A model generated the notes under the pieces. It ran no database searches. It saw nothing but the letters and a program-made list of their open reading frames with translations, and was not told the origin of the DNA. DNA of 64,000 nucleotides, from the NCBI RefSeq assembly GCF_900188345.1, contig NZ_FZOD01000017.1, positions 97,420 to 161,419 on the forward strand. The letters run 5' to 3'. The stretch's first letter is position 1, and every line of letters begins with the position of its first letter. This document shows, piece by piece, positions 1 through 8,883 of this stretch. The position numbers and the translations under genes are program-made. Origin of the DNA: Streptosporangium subroseum (lineage in GTDB: Bacteria > Actinomycetota > Actinomycetes > Streptosporangiales > Streptosporangiaceae).

Positions 1-525
1 GTTGCCGAGGTAGGTGATGATCAGGGCGAGCAGCACCGCGCTTCCTCCTATCAGCGCGGTCAGCTGCGGATCCTCCCATGGGGGGATCCTGGGGGAGGAG
101 CCGTAGACGATCCAGCGCTCGTCCCCGCGATGGGCCCGCTGCGCGACCACGATGTTGCATTCGTCGCGAGGGAAGACCCCGCCGCACACGACGGAGGAGG
201 CCACGTTCGCGTTACCCGGGATGAACGTCGTCATGGCCGGCCTGCCCCGCAACTGCGGGGTCGAGGCGACCACGCCGCCTCGCGAGTCGACGACCTGGAT
301 GTTGCGGGACGGGCGTTCCGCGAGAGGGTAGGTCAGCCGCCCCCGCTCCATCTCGATGGCCACCCGGCCACCGGCCGCGGCGACCTCCTTGGTGAGATAT
401 CCCAGGGTGAACCGGTCAATGGCGATCATGAGCACCGTGGCCAGCATCGCGGACAGCAGGACGGCCACCGTACCGGTGAACAAAGTGATACGAGATATAA
501 TTGAGATTTGGCGTCCAATGTTCAT
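1..525 (-). CDS. Sensor histidine kinase, N-terminal part (runs off the left edge)
   Basis: The reading frame is open from ATG at 525 to the window edge, giving 175 residues. The start is preceded by an AGAGGGG ribosome binding site. Residues about 12-37 form a first membrane helix. A periplasmic-type loop follows (about 38-155) with two cysteines (VVCGG and DECN) that could pair, and a second helix begins near residue 158 at the edge. This two-helix layout with an extracytoplasmic loop is that of a membrane sensor kinase; the catalytic domains would lie outside the window, so the kinase assignment is inferred from topology only. The gene is transcribed leftward and separated by about 310 bases from the hydrolase upstream. 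A partner response regulator is not visible. Confidence 0.6.
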   Translation of the reverse strand, partial: MNIGRQISIISRITLFTGTVAVLLSAMLATVLMIAIDRFTLGYLTKEVAAAGGRVAIEMERGRLTYPLAERPSRNIQVVDSRGGVVASTPQLRGRPAMTTFIPGNANVASSVVCGGVFPRDECNIVVAQRAHRGDERWIVYGSSPRIPPWEDPQLTALIGGSAVLLALIITYLGN

Positions 526-835
526 CTTTAGCCCCTCTGCCAGTAAATCACACGGGCCGCAGAGCTGGGACGCGAGGAAGCCGAGACTCAATAACGCGGT
601 TGCAAATCGCATATTCGAAGAATCGCCCAACGGGCTCCGAGTGATCCTTGGAGAACGATTCTTTGCCATGTCATTCCTGGTCACAGGCTCACAAGGAAAC
701 GCAGATCTTTTTTGGTCGATCGCCGTGCTCGGAGCTCGGGCCACCTCGGTGTATCGCTTCTTGGCAACGGGATACGACTTCGGAGCGGCCGAACTCATTG
801 GCGACGGAAATCGAGTGGATCGCGAACCGAACCGC
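526..835. other. Intergenic region upstream of the sensor kinase
   Basis: About 310 bases with clearly lower G+C than the flanking genes. No convincing protein is encoded. It must hold the promoter of the leftward kinase gene and the 3' end of the mdc/hydrolase transcript. No strong terminator hairpin was found. Confidence 0.5.
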
Positions 836-1750
836 CTAGCGTATGGAGCAGATCGCGGATCCGATGACCGACGTCACCGCGTCCGGGTGCGATATCAGGG
901 TCAGGTGGGAGCCACCGGGGAACTGGGTGACTTTCGAGTGCGCCCGGTGGGCCATGGACAGCTCCGAGGACGGGGTGATGATCCGGTCGCCGGTGCTGAT
1001 GAAGTACCAGGACGGGATCGTCTTCCACGCCGCGGCCTTCGACGGCGTCATGAACGCGCTGGTCGAGGCGGGCCGCTGGGAGGCCCACAGGCGGGTGGCG
1101 ACGTTCCGGGGCAGGTCCGAGGCGAACGAACGGGTGAAGACGTCCTGCCTGAGATAGAGGTCCTTCGCTCCCTGGGGCGCTCCCGGGTAGGGCACCGTGT
1201 CGAAGAGGGAGCCGGGATCCTTGTTGAGGGCGGAGTCCGTGCCGCTGAGCCCGCCGGTGGTCTCACCGACATCGGGCGCCGCGGCGTCGACGTACACCAG
1301 GGCCTTGACGTTCGGGATGCCCGCGGCGGCGTTCGTGATCACCGAGCCTCCGTAGGAGTGTCCGACGAGCACGATCGGGCCGGAAACGGTCTTCAGGAAG
1401 TCGGCGACGGACGCGGAGTCGGTGGTGAGGTTCCGGAGCGGGTTCGCTACGGCCCGCGCGACATAACCCGCTTGTTGCAGGGAGCTCACCTCGCCGTTCC
1501 AGCTGGAGGCGTCGGCCCAGGCGCCGTGCACCAGGACGACCGTGGGCTTGGAGTGGCCCGGCGACTGACAGGGCAACGGCTCACCCGCGAGCCATGAGGC
1601 ACGCGTCGGCGGGGCCGCCATGGCGTCGGTCGCCGGCGACGCTCCCGCCGAGGTGGCGATCACGGCGAGCGCCATCGCGGGTGCGATCGCTCTGAGCCGC
1701 CGCCAGGTGGGTGCGGATCCCGTTTCTCTCTGCTCCGGTCTGGGCTTCAT
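836..1750 (-). CDS. Exported alpha/beta hydrolase
   Basis: 304 residues from ATG at 1750, which has a GAGGGAGAG site just upstream. The N-terminus has an arginine-containing stretch and a hydrophobic segment rich in Ala (about residues 22-44), consistent with a secretion signal. The mature part begins with the VLVHGAWADASSW oxyanion region. The nucleophile elbow GHSYGGS follows, with an acid in the STGDRI segment and a catalytic histidine in PGGSHLTLISHPDAV. This is the salicylate-esterase-like hydrolase family with unknown substrate. The start lies only 7 bases downstream of the mdcH stop, so it is probably the last gene of the malonate decarboxylase transcript, although its export makes a direct role in malonate metabolism doubtful. 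Confidence 0.8.
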   Translation of the reverse strand: MKPRPEQRETGSAPTWRRLRAIAPAMALAVIATSAGASPATDAMAAPPTRASWLAGEPLPCQSPGHSKPTVVLVHGAWADASSWNGEVSSLQQAGYVARAVANPLRNLTTDSASVADFLKTVSGPIVLVGHSYGGSVITNAAAGIPNVKALVYVDAAAPDVGETTGGLSGTDSALNKDPGSLFDTVPYPGAPQGAKDLYLRQDVFTRSFASDLPRNVATRLWASQRPASTSAFMTPSKAAAWKTIPSWYFISTGDRIITPSSELSMAHRAHSKVTQFPGGSHLTLISHPDAVTSVIGSAICSIR

Positions 1751-1757
1751 CTCTCCC

Positions 1758-2714
1758 TCATCTCCAGCTTTTCGCTCGGTAGGGCTCGGTACGACTGTGG
1801 GCGCGGCGGGCGAGCAGCGCCGCGTCGGCGATGCCCGTCTCGGCGAGGGTGATGACGCGGGCGCGGGGGTGGGCGGCTTGGGCGATCCGGGCGAGGACGT
1901 GTCCGGGGGGCGTCTGGATGAACACGGTCGTGCCGAGCTCACCGAGCAGAGCGATGGCGTCGCGCCATCTCAGCGTGGTGGCGACGCCGCGGGCAAGGTC
2001 GTCGAGGACGGCGCCGCCGTCGTGGAGGAGGCGCCCCGTGGCGTCACCGAGGTAGGGGACGGCGAGGGGGCGTTGAGGGATCTTGGCGAGGTGGTCCGCC
2101 ATGGCGTCGGCGACGTGGTCGAGCAGCGGGCAGTGCGAGGGGACGCCGATGTGCAGGCGCTGTACGCGCCGGGCGCCGGCCCGGGCGGCCTGCGTGGCGA
2201 GGCGTTCCAGGGCGCGGGTGCTGCCGGCGATCACCACCTGCTGGTCGGTGTCGACGACGGCCACGTAGGCCGGGTCGTCGTCGGTGGTGATCGATGCGAC
2301 CACGCGCCGGACCTGGGACACGGTCAGCCCGAGAACGGCGGCCATGCCGTACCCGGAGGGGTAGGCGTCGCGCATCAGCTCGCCGCGGTGACGTACGGCC
2401 GTGAGGGCTTCGGCGAAGGTCAGGGCCCCGGCGGCGACGGCGGCGGGGAATGTTCCGCTGGAGTGCCCGGCCACGGCATCGGGAGCGGCGCCCTCGTCGG
2501 CGAGGGCGTGGGTCGCGGCGACCCCGGCGACGCAGAGCGCGACCTGCGTGGTGACGGTGGACTTCAATGCCTCCGCGGTGTCCTGCCGAGACGAGCCGGG
2601 CATGATCCGCTCGGCCTCGGCGAGGGTCGCGGTGACGGCCGGGTGGCCGGGCAGGTCATGGAGCATCCCGGGGCGCTGGGTGCCCTGGCCCGGATACAGG
2701 AAGGCGACGCTCAT
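1758..2714 (-). CDS. mdcH: Malonate decarboxylase, malonyl-transferase (epsilon) subunit MdcH
   Basis: 318 residues. It resembles malonyl-CoA:ACP transacylases: the N-terminus FLYPGQGTQRPGM and the nucleophile motif GHSSG (Ser85) are present, and a histidine sits in the HIGVPSHCPLLD segment. In the malonate decarboxylase system MdcH loads malonyl groups on the prosthetic group of the acyl carrier subunit to start the catalytic cycle. The ATG overlaps the mdcG stop (ATGA), indicating translational coupling. Position as the last mdc gene is common in the family. Confidence 0.93.
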   Translation of the reverse strand: MSVAFLYPGQGTQRPGMLHDLPGHPAVTATLAEAERIMPGSSRQDTAEALKSTVTTQVALCVAGVAATHALADEGAAPDAVAGHSSGTFPAAVAAGALTFAEALTAVRHRGELMRDAYPSGYGMAAVLGLTVSQVRRVVASITTDDDPAYVAVVDTDQQVVIAGSTRALERLATQAARAGARRVQRLHIGVPSHCPLLDHVADAMADHLAKIPQRPLAVPYLGDATGRLLHDGGAVLDDLARGVATTLRWRDAIALLGELGTTVFIQTPPGHVLARIAQAAHPRARVITLAETGIADAALLARRAHSRTEPYRAKSWR

Positions 2715-3343
2715 GCGGGAGCCCACGGGTCGTTCAGCAGCCGCGGCCCGTGGTCGGTGCGGGCCAGGACGGGGCCGTCGGGGCGTGCCCATTCGGCGAG
2801 AGCGACCCCGCCGGAGGGAGTCTCCAGCTGGCAGTCGACGGCGATGGGGAGGGCGGCGAAGGCGGCTGCCAGCCGCGCGGCCCGGGTCCGCTCCAGCCTG
2901 CGCGGTGTCCGTATCAGCAGGTCCAGATCGCTTCCGGGATGGGTGACCGGCGCCCCGGTGGCCAGTTCGAAGCCGACGCTGCCGACCGGTCCCCAGGCCA
3001 CGTCGCCTTCCAGCTCGGCGGCGAGCCGGAGGGCCACGGCGGAGAGGGTGGCGCTGAGCGGGGAGAGGTGAGGTCGCCGTTCTCTCAACTCCTCGGGTGA
3101 CACGGAACGGGTGACCGCGCCGGCGGGAACGAGGACGGCGTGGCGCTGCCATCGCTCGGACCCGCGCACACCGACCGGGATGAACCCGGGCCGATGCGGC
3201 GCCCGCCGTACGACGCCCCAGGGGCAGGCGGCGAGCGACGCGGCGGCCCAATCCGGGAGCGTGTCGTCGAGTGCGGCAGCCCCGGTGGCCCCGGTGAGCC
3301 TCAGCAGGTCGTGCGGGTGCGCGATCGCCGACATCACCGACAT
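2711..3343 (-). CDS. mdcG: Malonate decarboxylase holo-ACP synthase (phosphoribosyl-dephospho-CoA transferase) MdcG
   Basis: 210 residues if translation begins at the ATG overlapping the mdcE stop (TGATG at 3345-3341). ATGs at 3352 and 3334 are alternatives in the same frame. MdcG transfers the 2'-(5''-phosphoribosyl)-3'-dephospho-CoA group to the acyl carrier subunit MdcC. Visible family features are the HDLLRL N-terminus, the VRRAPHRPGFIPVGVRG strand region, and the GSDLDLLIR acidic pair near residue 140 typical of nucleotidyltransferase-like metal sites. It sits between mdcE and mdcH with overlaps on both sides. Confidence 0.9.
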   Translation of the reverse strand: MSVMSAIAHPHDLLRLTGATGAAALDDTLPDWAAASLAACPWGVVRRAPHRPGFIPVGVRGSERWQRHAVLVPAGAVTRSVSPEELRERRPHLSPLSATLSAVALRLAAELEGDVAWGPVGSVGFELATGAPVTHPGSDLDLLIRTPRRLERTRAARLAAAFAALPIAVDCQLETPSGGVALAEWARPDGPVLARTDHGPRLLNDPWAPA

Positions 3344-4149
3344 CACTTCCATTGGGCGGCGAGTGCCTCGCGGATGCGGCGGGAGGCTGTCCGGGTCTGC
3401 CGGGCGCCGGGTGAGGTGAGGCGGTTGCCCAGGTCGCGGGGGCCGCTTCGGGCCCGTCCGACGGCGGCGGTGAGCGCGTCCTTCGCCTTCCGGACGTCCT
3501 CGCCGGTCGGGTCGGCGGCGTTCTCGACGTCCAGGAGTTCGTCGCACAGGCCGAGCTTCGCCCAGTCGGTGACGTCGTAGGACAGCGGGGGGATGCGCCG
3601 TGCCAGCTCGTCGAGCTGATCGACGGTCCGGAGGGTCACCTTCGCCGCGGCCTCCTTGTGCATGGCGTGGATCATCACGCCGGGGTCGTTGAGTGCCAGG
3701 ATCTGGTTGGCCTGCGCACCGTGCGCCAGGAATCCACCGGACAGCGCCGTTCCGACGATGAGCGTGATCACGGGGTGTCCGGCGGTGCGGGCGGAGGCGT
3801 AGGCGTCCACGGCGACGGCCAGGGCGTGGTGGATGCCGAGCAGCTCCTCGATGCGCCCGTAGGCCTGGCTGGGGACGTCGACGACGGCGACGATCGGGCG
3901 GCGGCGGTCATCGGGCAGGCGCGCGTCCTCGGTGACGGCCTCGGTCACCGCCTCGGCGAGGGAGAGCCCCTCCCGGAGGCCGACCTCGCCCTTGCGGGCT
4001 CGGTGATAGGGGCTCTTCGGGTCAGGTACGACGGCGACCAGGCGGGCGGTGTCGTCGCCCAGCGTGGCGTCCGCCGTGATCACCGACGGGCTCACGGCGC
4101 CCACGTCGCCGTCGGCGAGCGCTCGGGTCCAGTTCAGGCCGCGGCTCAT
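3343..4149 (-). CDS. mdcE: Malonate decarboxylase gamma subunit MdcE
   Basis: 268 residues from ATG at 4149 (MSRGLNW), overlapping the mdcD stop. MdcE and MdcD together form the malonyl-S-ACP decarboxylase, a pair with the crotonase or carboxyltransferase fold. Features are IVAVVDVPSQAYGRIEE, the glycine-rich GTALSGGFLAHG oxyanion segment and DPGVMIHAMHKEA. It ends with basic residues. It is the fifth gene of an uninterrupted seven-gene mdc run. Confidence 0.93.
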   Translation of the reverse strand: MSRGLNWTRALADGDVGAVSPSVITADATLGDDTARLVAVVPDPKSPYHRARKGEVGLREGLSLAEAVTEAVTEDARLPDDRRRPIVAVVDVPSQAYGRIEELLGIHHALAVAVDAYASARTAGHPVITLIVGTALSGGFLAHGAQANQILALNDPGVMIHAMHKEAAAKVTLRTVDQLDELARRIPPLSYDVTDWAKLGLCDELLDVENAADPTGEDVRKAKDALTAAVGRARSGPRDLGNRLTSPGARQTRTASRRIREALAAQWK

Positions 4150-5039
4150 CGCCGGTCTCCCCTCGGCGGTACGGCGTTCGCCCAGACGGCCGCGAGGTCG
4201 GCCGGCTCCGGCGGGTCGGCCGGGTCGACGGCTTCGAGGAGGGCCCGCAGCTCGTCGATTCGCTGGGAGCGGTGCCTGCCGGGCACGCCGTGTCCCACGG
4301 CGTCGATCACGGCGGATCGTACGGCGGTGACGTCGTCGAGGACGAGCGCGTCGGCCAGCGCGGTCCCGGTGCGCTGCGTGCCGCCGTCGACGGACCAGAT
4401 CAGCGTGTGGTCGGAGGCGTCGAACTCGGCGATGCCGGCCTCGGACTCGATCACCTGGGGGCCGTCGAGCCCGAGACGGCTCTCCCTGGTCATGATCAGT
4501 CTGGTACACAGTCCGGCGGCGATGCTCATGCCGCCGAAACAGCCCAGAGCCCCGGCGATGACGCCGACGACGGGCTGGAGGGCGCGCAACTCCAGCAGCG
4601 CGGAGCACACCTCCGCGACCGTGGCCAGGCCCAGATTGGCCTCCTGCAGGCGTACGCCTCCGGTCTCCAGCAGCAGGACCGCGACGGTCGGGGTGCCGTC
4701 GCGGTTGTCCCGGGCGGCCAGGGACAGCGTGGCAGCGATCTTCACGCCGGAGACCTCGCCGATGCCGCCGCCCTGGAAGGCCTGTTCGATGGCGATCACG
4801 ACCGCGGGTCGCCCGCCGAGCTCTCCCTTGACCACGACAACGCCGTCGTCCGACTCCGGGACGACGCCCTGGGGTTCCAGCCAGGGCGACTCGATCCGGT
4901 CGAAGGGGCCGCACAGCTCGCGAGCGGTGCCGTCGTCGAGCAGCGCGGCGGCGCGCGCCCGGGCGCTCAGCTCTATGAAGCTGGTCCGGGCGAGCAGCGC
5001 GGCCCAGTCCGTGCCTTCTGGAATCGCCGTGGACGTCAT
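4146..5039 (-). CDS. mdcD: Malonate decarboxylase beta subunit MdcD
   Basis: 297 residues from ATG at 5039, overlapping the mdcC stop by 4 bases. The protein is a carboxyltransferase-fold subunit. It has the segment IAIEQAFQGGGIGEVSG, the ETGGVRLQEANLGL stretch and the GALGCFGGMSIAAGLC oxyanion loop. With MdcE it decarboxylates malonyl-S-ACP to acetyl-S-ACP. No biotin carrier or membrane subunits are encoded nearby, so this is the soluble biotin-independent type. Confidence 0.95.
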   Translation of the reverse strand: MTSTAIPEGTDWAALLARTSFIELSARARAAALLDDGTARELCGPFDRIESPWLEPQGVVPESDDGVVVVKGELGGRPAVVIAIEQAFQGGGIGEVSGVKIAATLSLAARDNRDGTPTVAVLLLETGGVRLQEANLGLATVAEVCSALLELRALQPVVGVIAGALGCFGGMSIAAGLCTRLIMTRESRLGLDGPQVIESEAGIAEFDASDHTLIWSVDGGTQRTGTALADALVLDDVTAVRSAVIDAVGHGVPGRHRSQRIDELRALLEAVDPADPPEPADLAAVWANAVPPRGDRR

Positions 5040-5329
5040 GCTCTGCCCTCCTCAACGGCCTGCCGCAGGCGCAGGGTGACCACGCCGGGCGTCGCTCCGA
5101 AGTCGTTGAGCTCGAAGCTCCCGGCGACACCGTGCCGGGCGAAGAACCGCTCCAGCACGGTTCGCCACACCGTGTCGAACCCGTCGACGCTGGTGCGCAC
5201 GCGCACCCGGGCGACGCCGGTCGGCTCCGGGATCATCAGGATCTCCAGATCCCCCGAGCCGACCACCCCGACGTGTGCGCGCCGGCCGGACAGGCTGTCG
5301 GCAGGGAACTCGTAGTTCAGCGTCTGCAC
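5036..5329 (-). CDS. mdcC: Malonate decarboxylase acyl carrier protein (delta subunit) MdcC
   Basis: 97 residues from a GTG at 5329, preceded by GGGAGG at a 7-base spacing. The next in-frame starts lie further upstream inside mdcB and have no site. The key motif VGSGDLEI places Ser25 at the position that carries the phosphoribosyl-dephospho-CoA group in characterised MdcC proteins. The start is inside the last codons of mdcB (13-base overlap), so translation of the two is coupled. Confidence 0.92.
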   Translation of the reverse strand: MQTLNYEFPADSLSGRRAHVGVVGSGDLEILMIPEPTGVARVRVRTSVDGFDTVWRTVLERFFARHGVAGSFELNDFGATPGVVTLRLRQAVEEGRA

Positions 5330-6291
5330 GCGAGAACCTCCCGTTCGGCCCGGGCGACGTGCCCCGGCCACGGCACCATGTCGAGGAAGAGCGCGGCGGC
5401 CAGCAGATCGGCGCTCCCTCCCGGTGACAGCCGCCGTGCGGTGAGCCGCCCGTCCAGCTCGATGAGGGCGGCGTGGCCGGAGTCCGTACCCGCGCCCCCC
5501 TCGGCCAGGACCCGCTCGGCGCCGAGCCGTACGACGCGCAGGCCCTCAAGACCGCCACGGTGCAGGACGCAGGTGTCGTCCAAGAGGCTCATCACCTCCA
5601 GCAACGCGTCCAACCGGGACGCCTCCTCAGTGAGCCCGGCCGTCCTGGACCGGCGCAGTCGCGGCAGAGCGACCTCGATGACGTGGGGAAAGGCGGCCTC
5701 GGCCTCGCCGCGAGCACCGTGCACCCCGTATCGCCGCCGGGCCCGCTCACCATGGGAGACCACCCCCGACGGGAGGCGCCGGTCGGGAAGGGCGGCCAGC
5801 CCGGCCGCGTGGCGGGCGGCCTCCCGCTCGTCGGCGGCACGGCCGACTGCGGCGACCAACAGCCCGAGCACCCACAGCGCCCCGCGGTGCGTGTTCACCC
5901 CCCGGGTGATCCGCAGCATGGCCACCTCGCCCACGCGGCCGAGCCGGCCCAGCTCCTCCCGGAGCCCGACCCCGGCGGACGTTCGCTCCGCCGCCTCGGC
6001 GACGGAGCGGAACGTGGGGCGCAGCGCCTCGGCGGAGGCCAGCAGGAGCGGCAGATCCATGTCGTCGTGCGCGCCGCGTCCACGGCGGTCGGCCAGGCCG
6101 GGCTTGGGGCTCAGGTGTGCCTCCTGGCGGAGCGCCCGGACGGCCATGCCGGCGAGTGAGGCCGCGGACGGCTTCGACGTCGACGCCCCTGCCGGGGGCC
6201 GGCCACCGATGTTCGGCGTTCCCGCCGGCGGTCTGCCACCGATGTTCGACGTCGGCGCCTCTGCCGGCGGCCCGTCACCGATGACGGTCAT
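5317..6291 (-). CDS. mdcB: Triphosphoribosyl-dephospho-CoA synthase MdcB
   Basis: 324 residues from ATG at 6291, 7 bases after mdcA. An upstream ATG near 6330 overlapping mdcA is possible. The enzyme makes the prosthetic-group precursor from ATP and dephospho-CoA. CitG/MdcB family motifs are clear: SPKPGLAD (61-68), HDDMD (about 75-79), RGVNTHRGALWVLG (about 130-143) and DDTCVLHRGG near the end. The first about 40 residues are an unusual Pro/Gly-rich repeat (units of IGGRPPAG plus a short linker, three copies) that is absent from the conserved core and probably arose by tandem duplication. Confidence 0.92.
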   Translation of the reverse strand: MTVIGDGPPAEAPTSNIGGRPPAGTPNIGGRPPAGASTSKPSAASLAGMAVRALRQEAHLSPKPGLADRRGRGAHDDMDLPLLLASAEALRPTFRSVAEAAERTSAGVGLREELGRLGRVGEVAMLRITRGVNTHRGALWVLGLLVAAVGRAADEREAARHAAGLAALPDRRLPSGVVSHGERARRRYGVHGARGEAEAAFPHVIEVALPRLRRSRTAGLTEEASRLDALLEVMSLLDDTCVLHRGGLEGLRVVRLGAERVLAEGGAGTDSGHAALIELDGRLTARRLSPGGSADLLAAALFLDMVPWPGHVARAEREVLACRR

Positions 6292-6298
6292 CGGCGGA

Positions 6299-7951
6299 TC
6301 ACCAGGTCCGGAACTGGGCGGGCGGGTCATACAGGCCTCCGGACCAGGCGATGAGATCTTCGATGCTGCGGGCCGCCAGCAGGGAGCGGTCCGCCCTGCG
6401 GACGTCGACCTTGAGATCCTCGGGCAGGGCGACCAGACCGTCGCGGCGCAGCTCCTCCACGCGCCGCTCGTCCAGGTCACGGCCGACCGGGGTGGCGCCC
6501 GCGACCGCGGCCACCGCCTCACGCCGCTCGGCCAGGCTGCCGGCCCTGTAGAGGTAGGCCACCCCCTCTTCGGTCACCACGTGGCTGACGTCGTCGCCGT
6601 AGATCATGATCGGTGGGATGGGCATGCCGGCGTCCTTGCCCACCTGGATCGCGTCCAGCGACTCGACGAACGCCGGGGTGCCGCCGGAGCGGAAGGTCTG
6701 CGTGATCTGCACGACGAGCTTGCGCCCGCGCAGCGCGGGCGCCTCGCCGCCCAGCAGGCTCAGCCAGGCAGGAGAGGCGTGCCTGCGGCCGTGCGGATCG
6801 TGTCCCATGTTGGGTGCCCCGCCGAAACCGGACAGCCGGCCCTCGGTGACCGTCGAGGAGTTCGCGCAGGCGTCGATCTGCAGCGATGACCCGATGAACA
6901 TGTCCACGGCGTACTGGCCCGCGAGCTGGCACAGAACCCGGTTCGACCGGAGAGATCCGTCGCCGCCGATGAAGAAGACATCCGGGCGGGCGGCGACATA
7001 GCGCTCCGTGCCGGGTTCTCCGCCGAAGCAGTGCACCGACTCGACCCAGCCGCTCTCGATGGCGGGAATGAGCGTCGGATGCGGGTTGAGCGTCCAGTGC
7101 CTGCAGATCTTTCCGCGCAGGCCCAGCTCCTCGCCGTAGGTGGGCAGGATGAGCTCGATCGCCGCGGTGTCGAAGCCGATCCCGTGATTCAGGGCGGTCA
7201 CCCCGTGCCGCTCGTAGATCCCGCGCAGTGCCAGCATGGCCATCAGGATCTCCACCTGACCGATCTGGCGGGGATCCCGGGTGAACAGCGGCTCCAGCAC
7301 GAACGGCCGGGGACTCTCCACGACCAGGTCCACCCAGTCGCCGGGGATGTCCACCCGGGGGACCCTGTCCACCAGTTCGTTGACCTGGGCCAGCACCACA
7401 CCGTCGCGGAACGCCGCCGCCTCGGCGATGGTCGGGGTGTCCTCGGTGTTGGGCCCGGTGTACAGGTTGCCCTCGTGATCGGCCTGTTCGGCGCAGAGCA
7501 GGGCCACGTCCGGGGTGAGGTCGACGAACATCCGCGCGTACAGCTCGACGTAGGTGTGGATCGCCCCGACCTCGATCTTGTCGTCGGCGAGCATCTGCGC
7601 CACGCGTACGCTCTGCGGGCCGGCGTAGGCGAAATCGAGACGGCGGGCCACGCCGCGCTCGAAGACGTCCAGGTGCTCACGCAGGCTGATCGAGGAGATC
7701 AGCAGATGCAGATCATGCACCACATTCGGATCACATCCGGCCAGGGCCTCGGCGAGGAAGTCCGCCTGTTTCTGGTTGTCCCCCTCCAGGGCCACCCGGT
7801 CGCCCGGACGGAGCAACGCCTGCAGCGCGTCGCGCATCCGCCCGGCATCCAGCACCCGTCCCGAGGCGAAGGGCCGCACCGCCTCCAGCCGCTCCCGTTT
7901 CGCGGTCCGCCGCCGCGTCCAGTCCCGGGGGGCCGCAGCCGTGGATGCCAT
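6299..7951 (-). CDS. mdcA: Malonate decarboxylase alpha subunit MdcA
   Basis: 550 residues from ATG at 7951, with a GGAGGCAGGCG site. MdcA is the acetyl-S-ACP:malonate ACP transferase of the complex. It exchanges acetyl for malonyl on MdcC. The length matches the family and conserved stretches are present: ALEGDNQKQADFL, GPNTEDTPTIAEAAAF, ALNHGIGFDTAAIELILP, GGAPNMGHDPHGRRH and QTFRSGGTPAFVESLDA. It is the first gene of mdcABCDEGH. No malonate transporter (mdcF or mdcLM type) or LysR regulator is adjacent, so uptake must be encoded elsewhere or malonate is generated internally. Confidence 0.96.
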   Translation of the reverse strand: MASTAAAPRDWTRRRTAKRERLEAVRPFASGRVLDAGRMRDALQALLRPGDRVALEGDNQKQADFLAEALAGCDPNVVHDLHLLISSISLREHLDVFERGVARRLDFAYAGPQSVRVAQMLADDKIEVGAIHTYVELYARMFVDLTPDVALLCAEQADHEGNLYTGPNTEDTPTIAEAAAFRDGVVLAQVNELVDRVPRVDIPGDWVDLVVESPRPFVLEPLFTRDPRQIGQVEILMAMLALRGIYERHGVTALNHGIGFDTAAIELILPTYGEELGLRGKICRHWTLNPHPTLIPAIESGWVESVHCFGGEPGTERYVAARPDVFFIGGDGSLRSNRVLCQLAGQYAVDMFIGSSLQIDACANSSTVTEGRLSGFGGAPNMGHDPHGRRHASPAWLSLLGGEAPALRGRKLVVQITQTFRSGGTPAFVESLDAIQVGKDAGMPIPPIMIYGDDVSHVVTEEGVAYLYRAGSLAERREAVAAVAGATPVGRDLDERRVEELRRDGLVALPEDLKVDVRRADRSLLAARSIEDLIAWSGGLYDPPAQFRTW

Positions 7952-8055
7952 CGCCTGCCTCCGATTGCGCGCGTTCGCTAAGGTCTAAATGCCTCAAAGT
8001 CGGAGGAATTAACTCAAACCAAGCTAAAACGTCGCAGAGGGGATCCAGAGGCGGT

Positions 8056-8101
8056 GCCCTCCCCGGTCTGCCCTGTCAGGCGGGGCGCCGCCGGGGAGGG
8101 C
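8056..8101 (-). terminator. Hairpin after the ABC-2 exporter operon
   Basis: Perfect 11-bp inverted repeat GCCCTCCCCGG (8056-8066) and CCGGGGAGGGC (8091-8101) lying 5 bases beyond the stop of the leftward permease gene. There is no T-run, as is usual for actinobacterial terminators. It also separates the exporter from the promoter of mdcA. Confidence 0.65.
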
Positions 8102-8106
8102 GGCGC

Positions 8107-8883
8107 TCACGCGTCGCGTAGTCGTAGCAGCAGCCCGCCGCCCAGGAGCGCCGCGGCGGCCCAGACGGCGAGCACGCCGAGGCCCGCCCACGGGCTGAGG
8201 GGCAGGCTGGAGAGATGGGTGGTCGCCTGGATGGCGAGCCCGGCGTTCATCGGCGAGATCCGCCACAGGAGCCGCTGCCAGTCCTGGTCGGAGACCATGA
8301 GGATGACGACCGGGAAGAGATAGAGCAGACCGAGCACGCTCCCGACGGCCACCGCGGAGTCCCGTACGGCGGCGGCGATGCCGAGGCTGAGCAGGGCGAT
8401 CAGCACCAGATAGAGGACCGAGCCGGCGGCCGCGCGCAGCATCGGCCCGTCGGCCAGGGACAGGAGCGGCCGGCCGTGGGCGGGGGTGAAGCCGTTGCCG
8501 GGCAGGATGAGCCGCCCGGCCAGCACGGACGCGAGCACGGCCAGGGTGCCCGCGGCGAGTGTCAGGCCGGTGAGAACGACCGCCTTGGCGGCCAGGACGG
8601 TCGTTCTCACCGGCATCGCGGCCAGGGTGGTGCGGATCATGCCGGTGCCGTACTCGCCGCTGATCGTCAGCACGGCCAGGATGGCGACGACCGCCTGGCC
8701 CAGCTGAACCCCGAAGAGGCTGATCTCGGCGGGGTCGTAGTCGCAGCCCGCCGGGGGGCAGGACACGGCGGCGGCTGCCGCGGCGCTCACGGCGAGGGTC
8801 AGCATGACGGTCCCGAGCAGGAGCCGACCGGTGCCCGTCACGGTGCGCAGCTTCGTCCACTCCGCGTGCAGCTGCTGTCTCAT
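8107..8883 (-). CDS. ABC-2 type exporter permease
   Basis: 258 residues from ATG at 8883, which overlaps the stop of the preceding permease (ATGA). The opening LHAEWTKLRTVTGT is the membrane-entry motif common to ABC-2 permeases fed by CcmA-type ATPases. About six hydrophobic helices follow, with the cytoplasmic SGEYGTGMIRTTLAAMP segment between helices 2 and 3. It probably pairs with the ATPase at 10445-11383 and with the larger permease next to it. Substrate unknown. Confidence 0.88.
   Translation of the reverse strand: MRQQLHAEWTKLRTVTGTGRLLLGTVMLTLAVSAAAAAAVSCPPAGCDYDPAEISLFGVQLGQAVVAILAVLTISGEYGTGMIRTTLAAMPVRTTVLAAKAVVLTGLTLAAGTLAVLASVLAGRLILPGNGFTPAHGRPLLSLADGPMLRAAAGSVLYLVLIALLSLGIAAAVRDSAVAVGSVLGLLYLFPVVILMVSDQDWQRLLWRISPMNAGLAIQATTHLSSLPLSPWAGLGVLAVWAAAALLGGGLLLRLRDA

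Noticed and set aside
1620..3071. Long rightward open frame opposite mdcG and mdcH
   Set aside because: It is antisense to well-supported mdc genes, glycine- and charge-rich without any family motif, a typical high-GC shadow.
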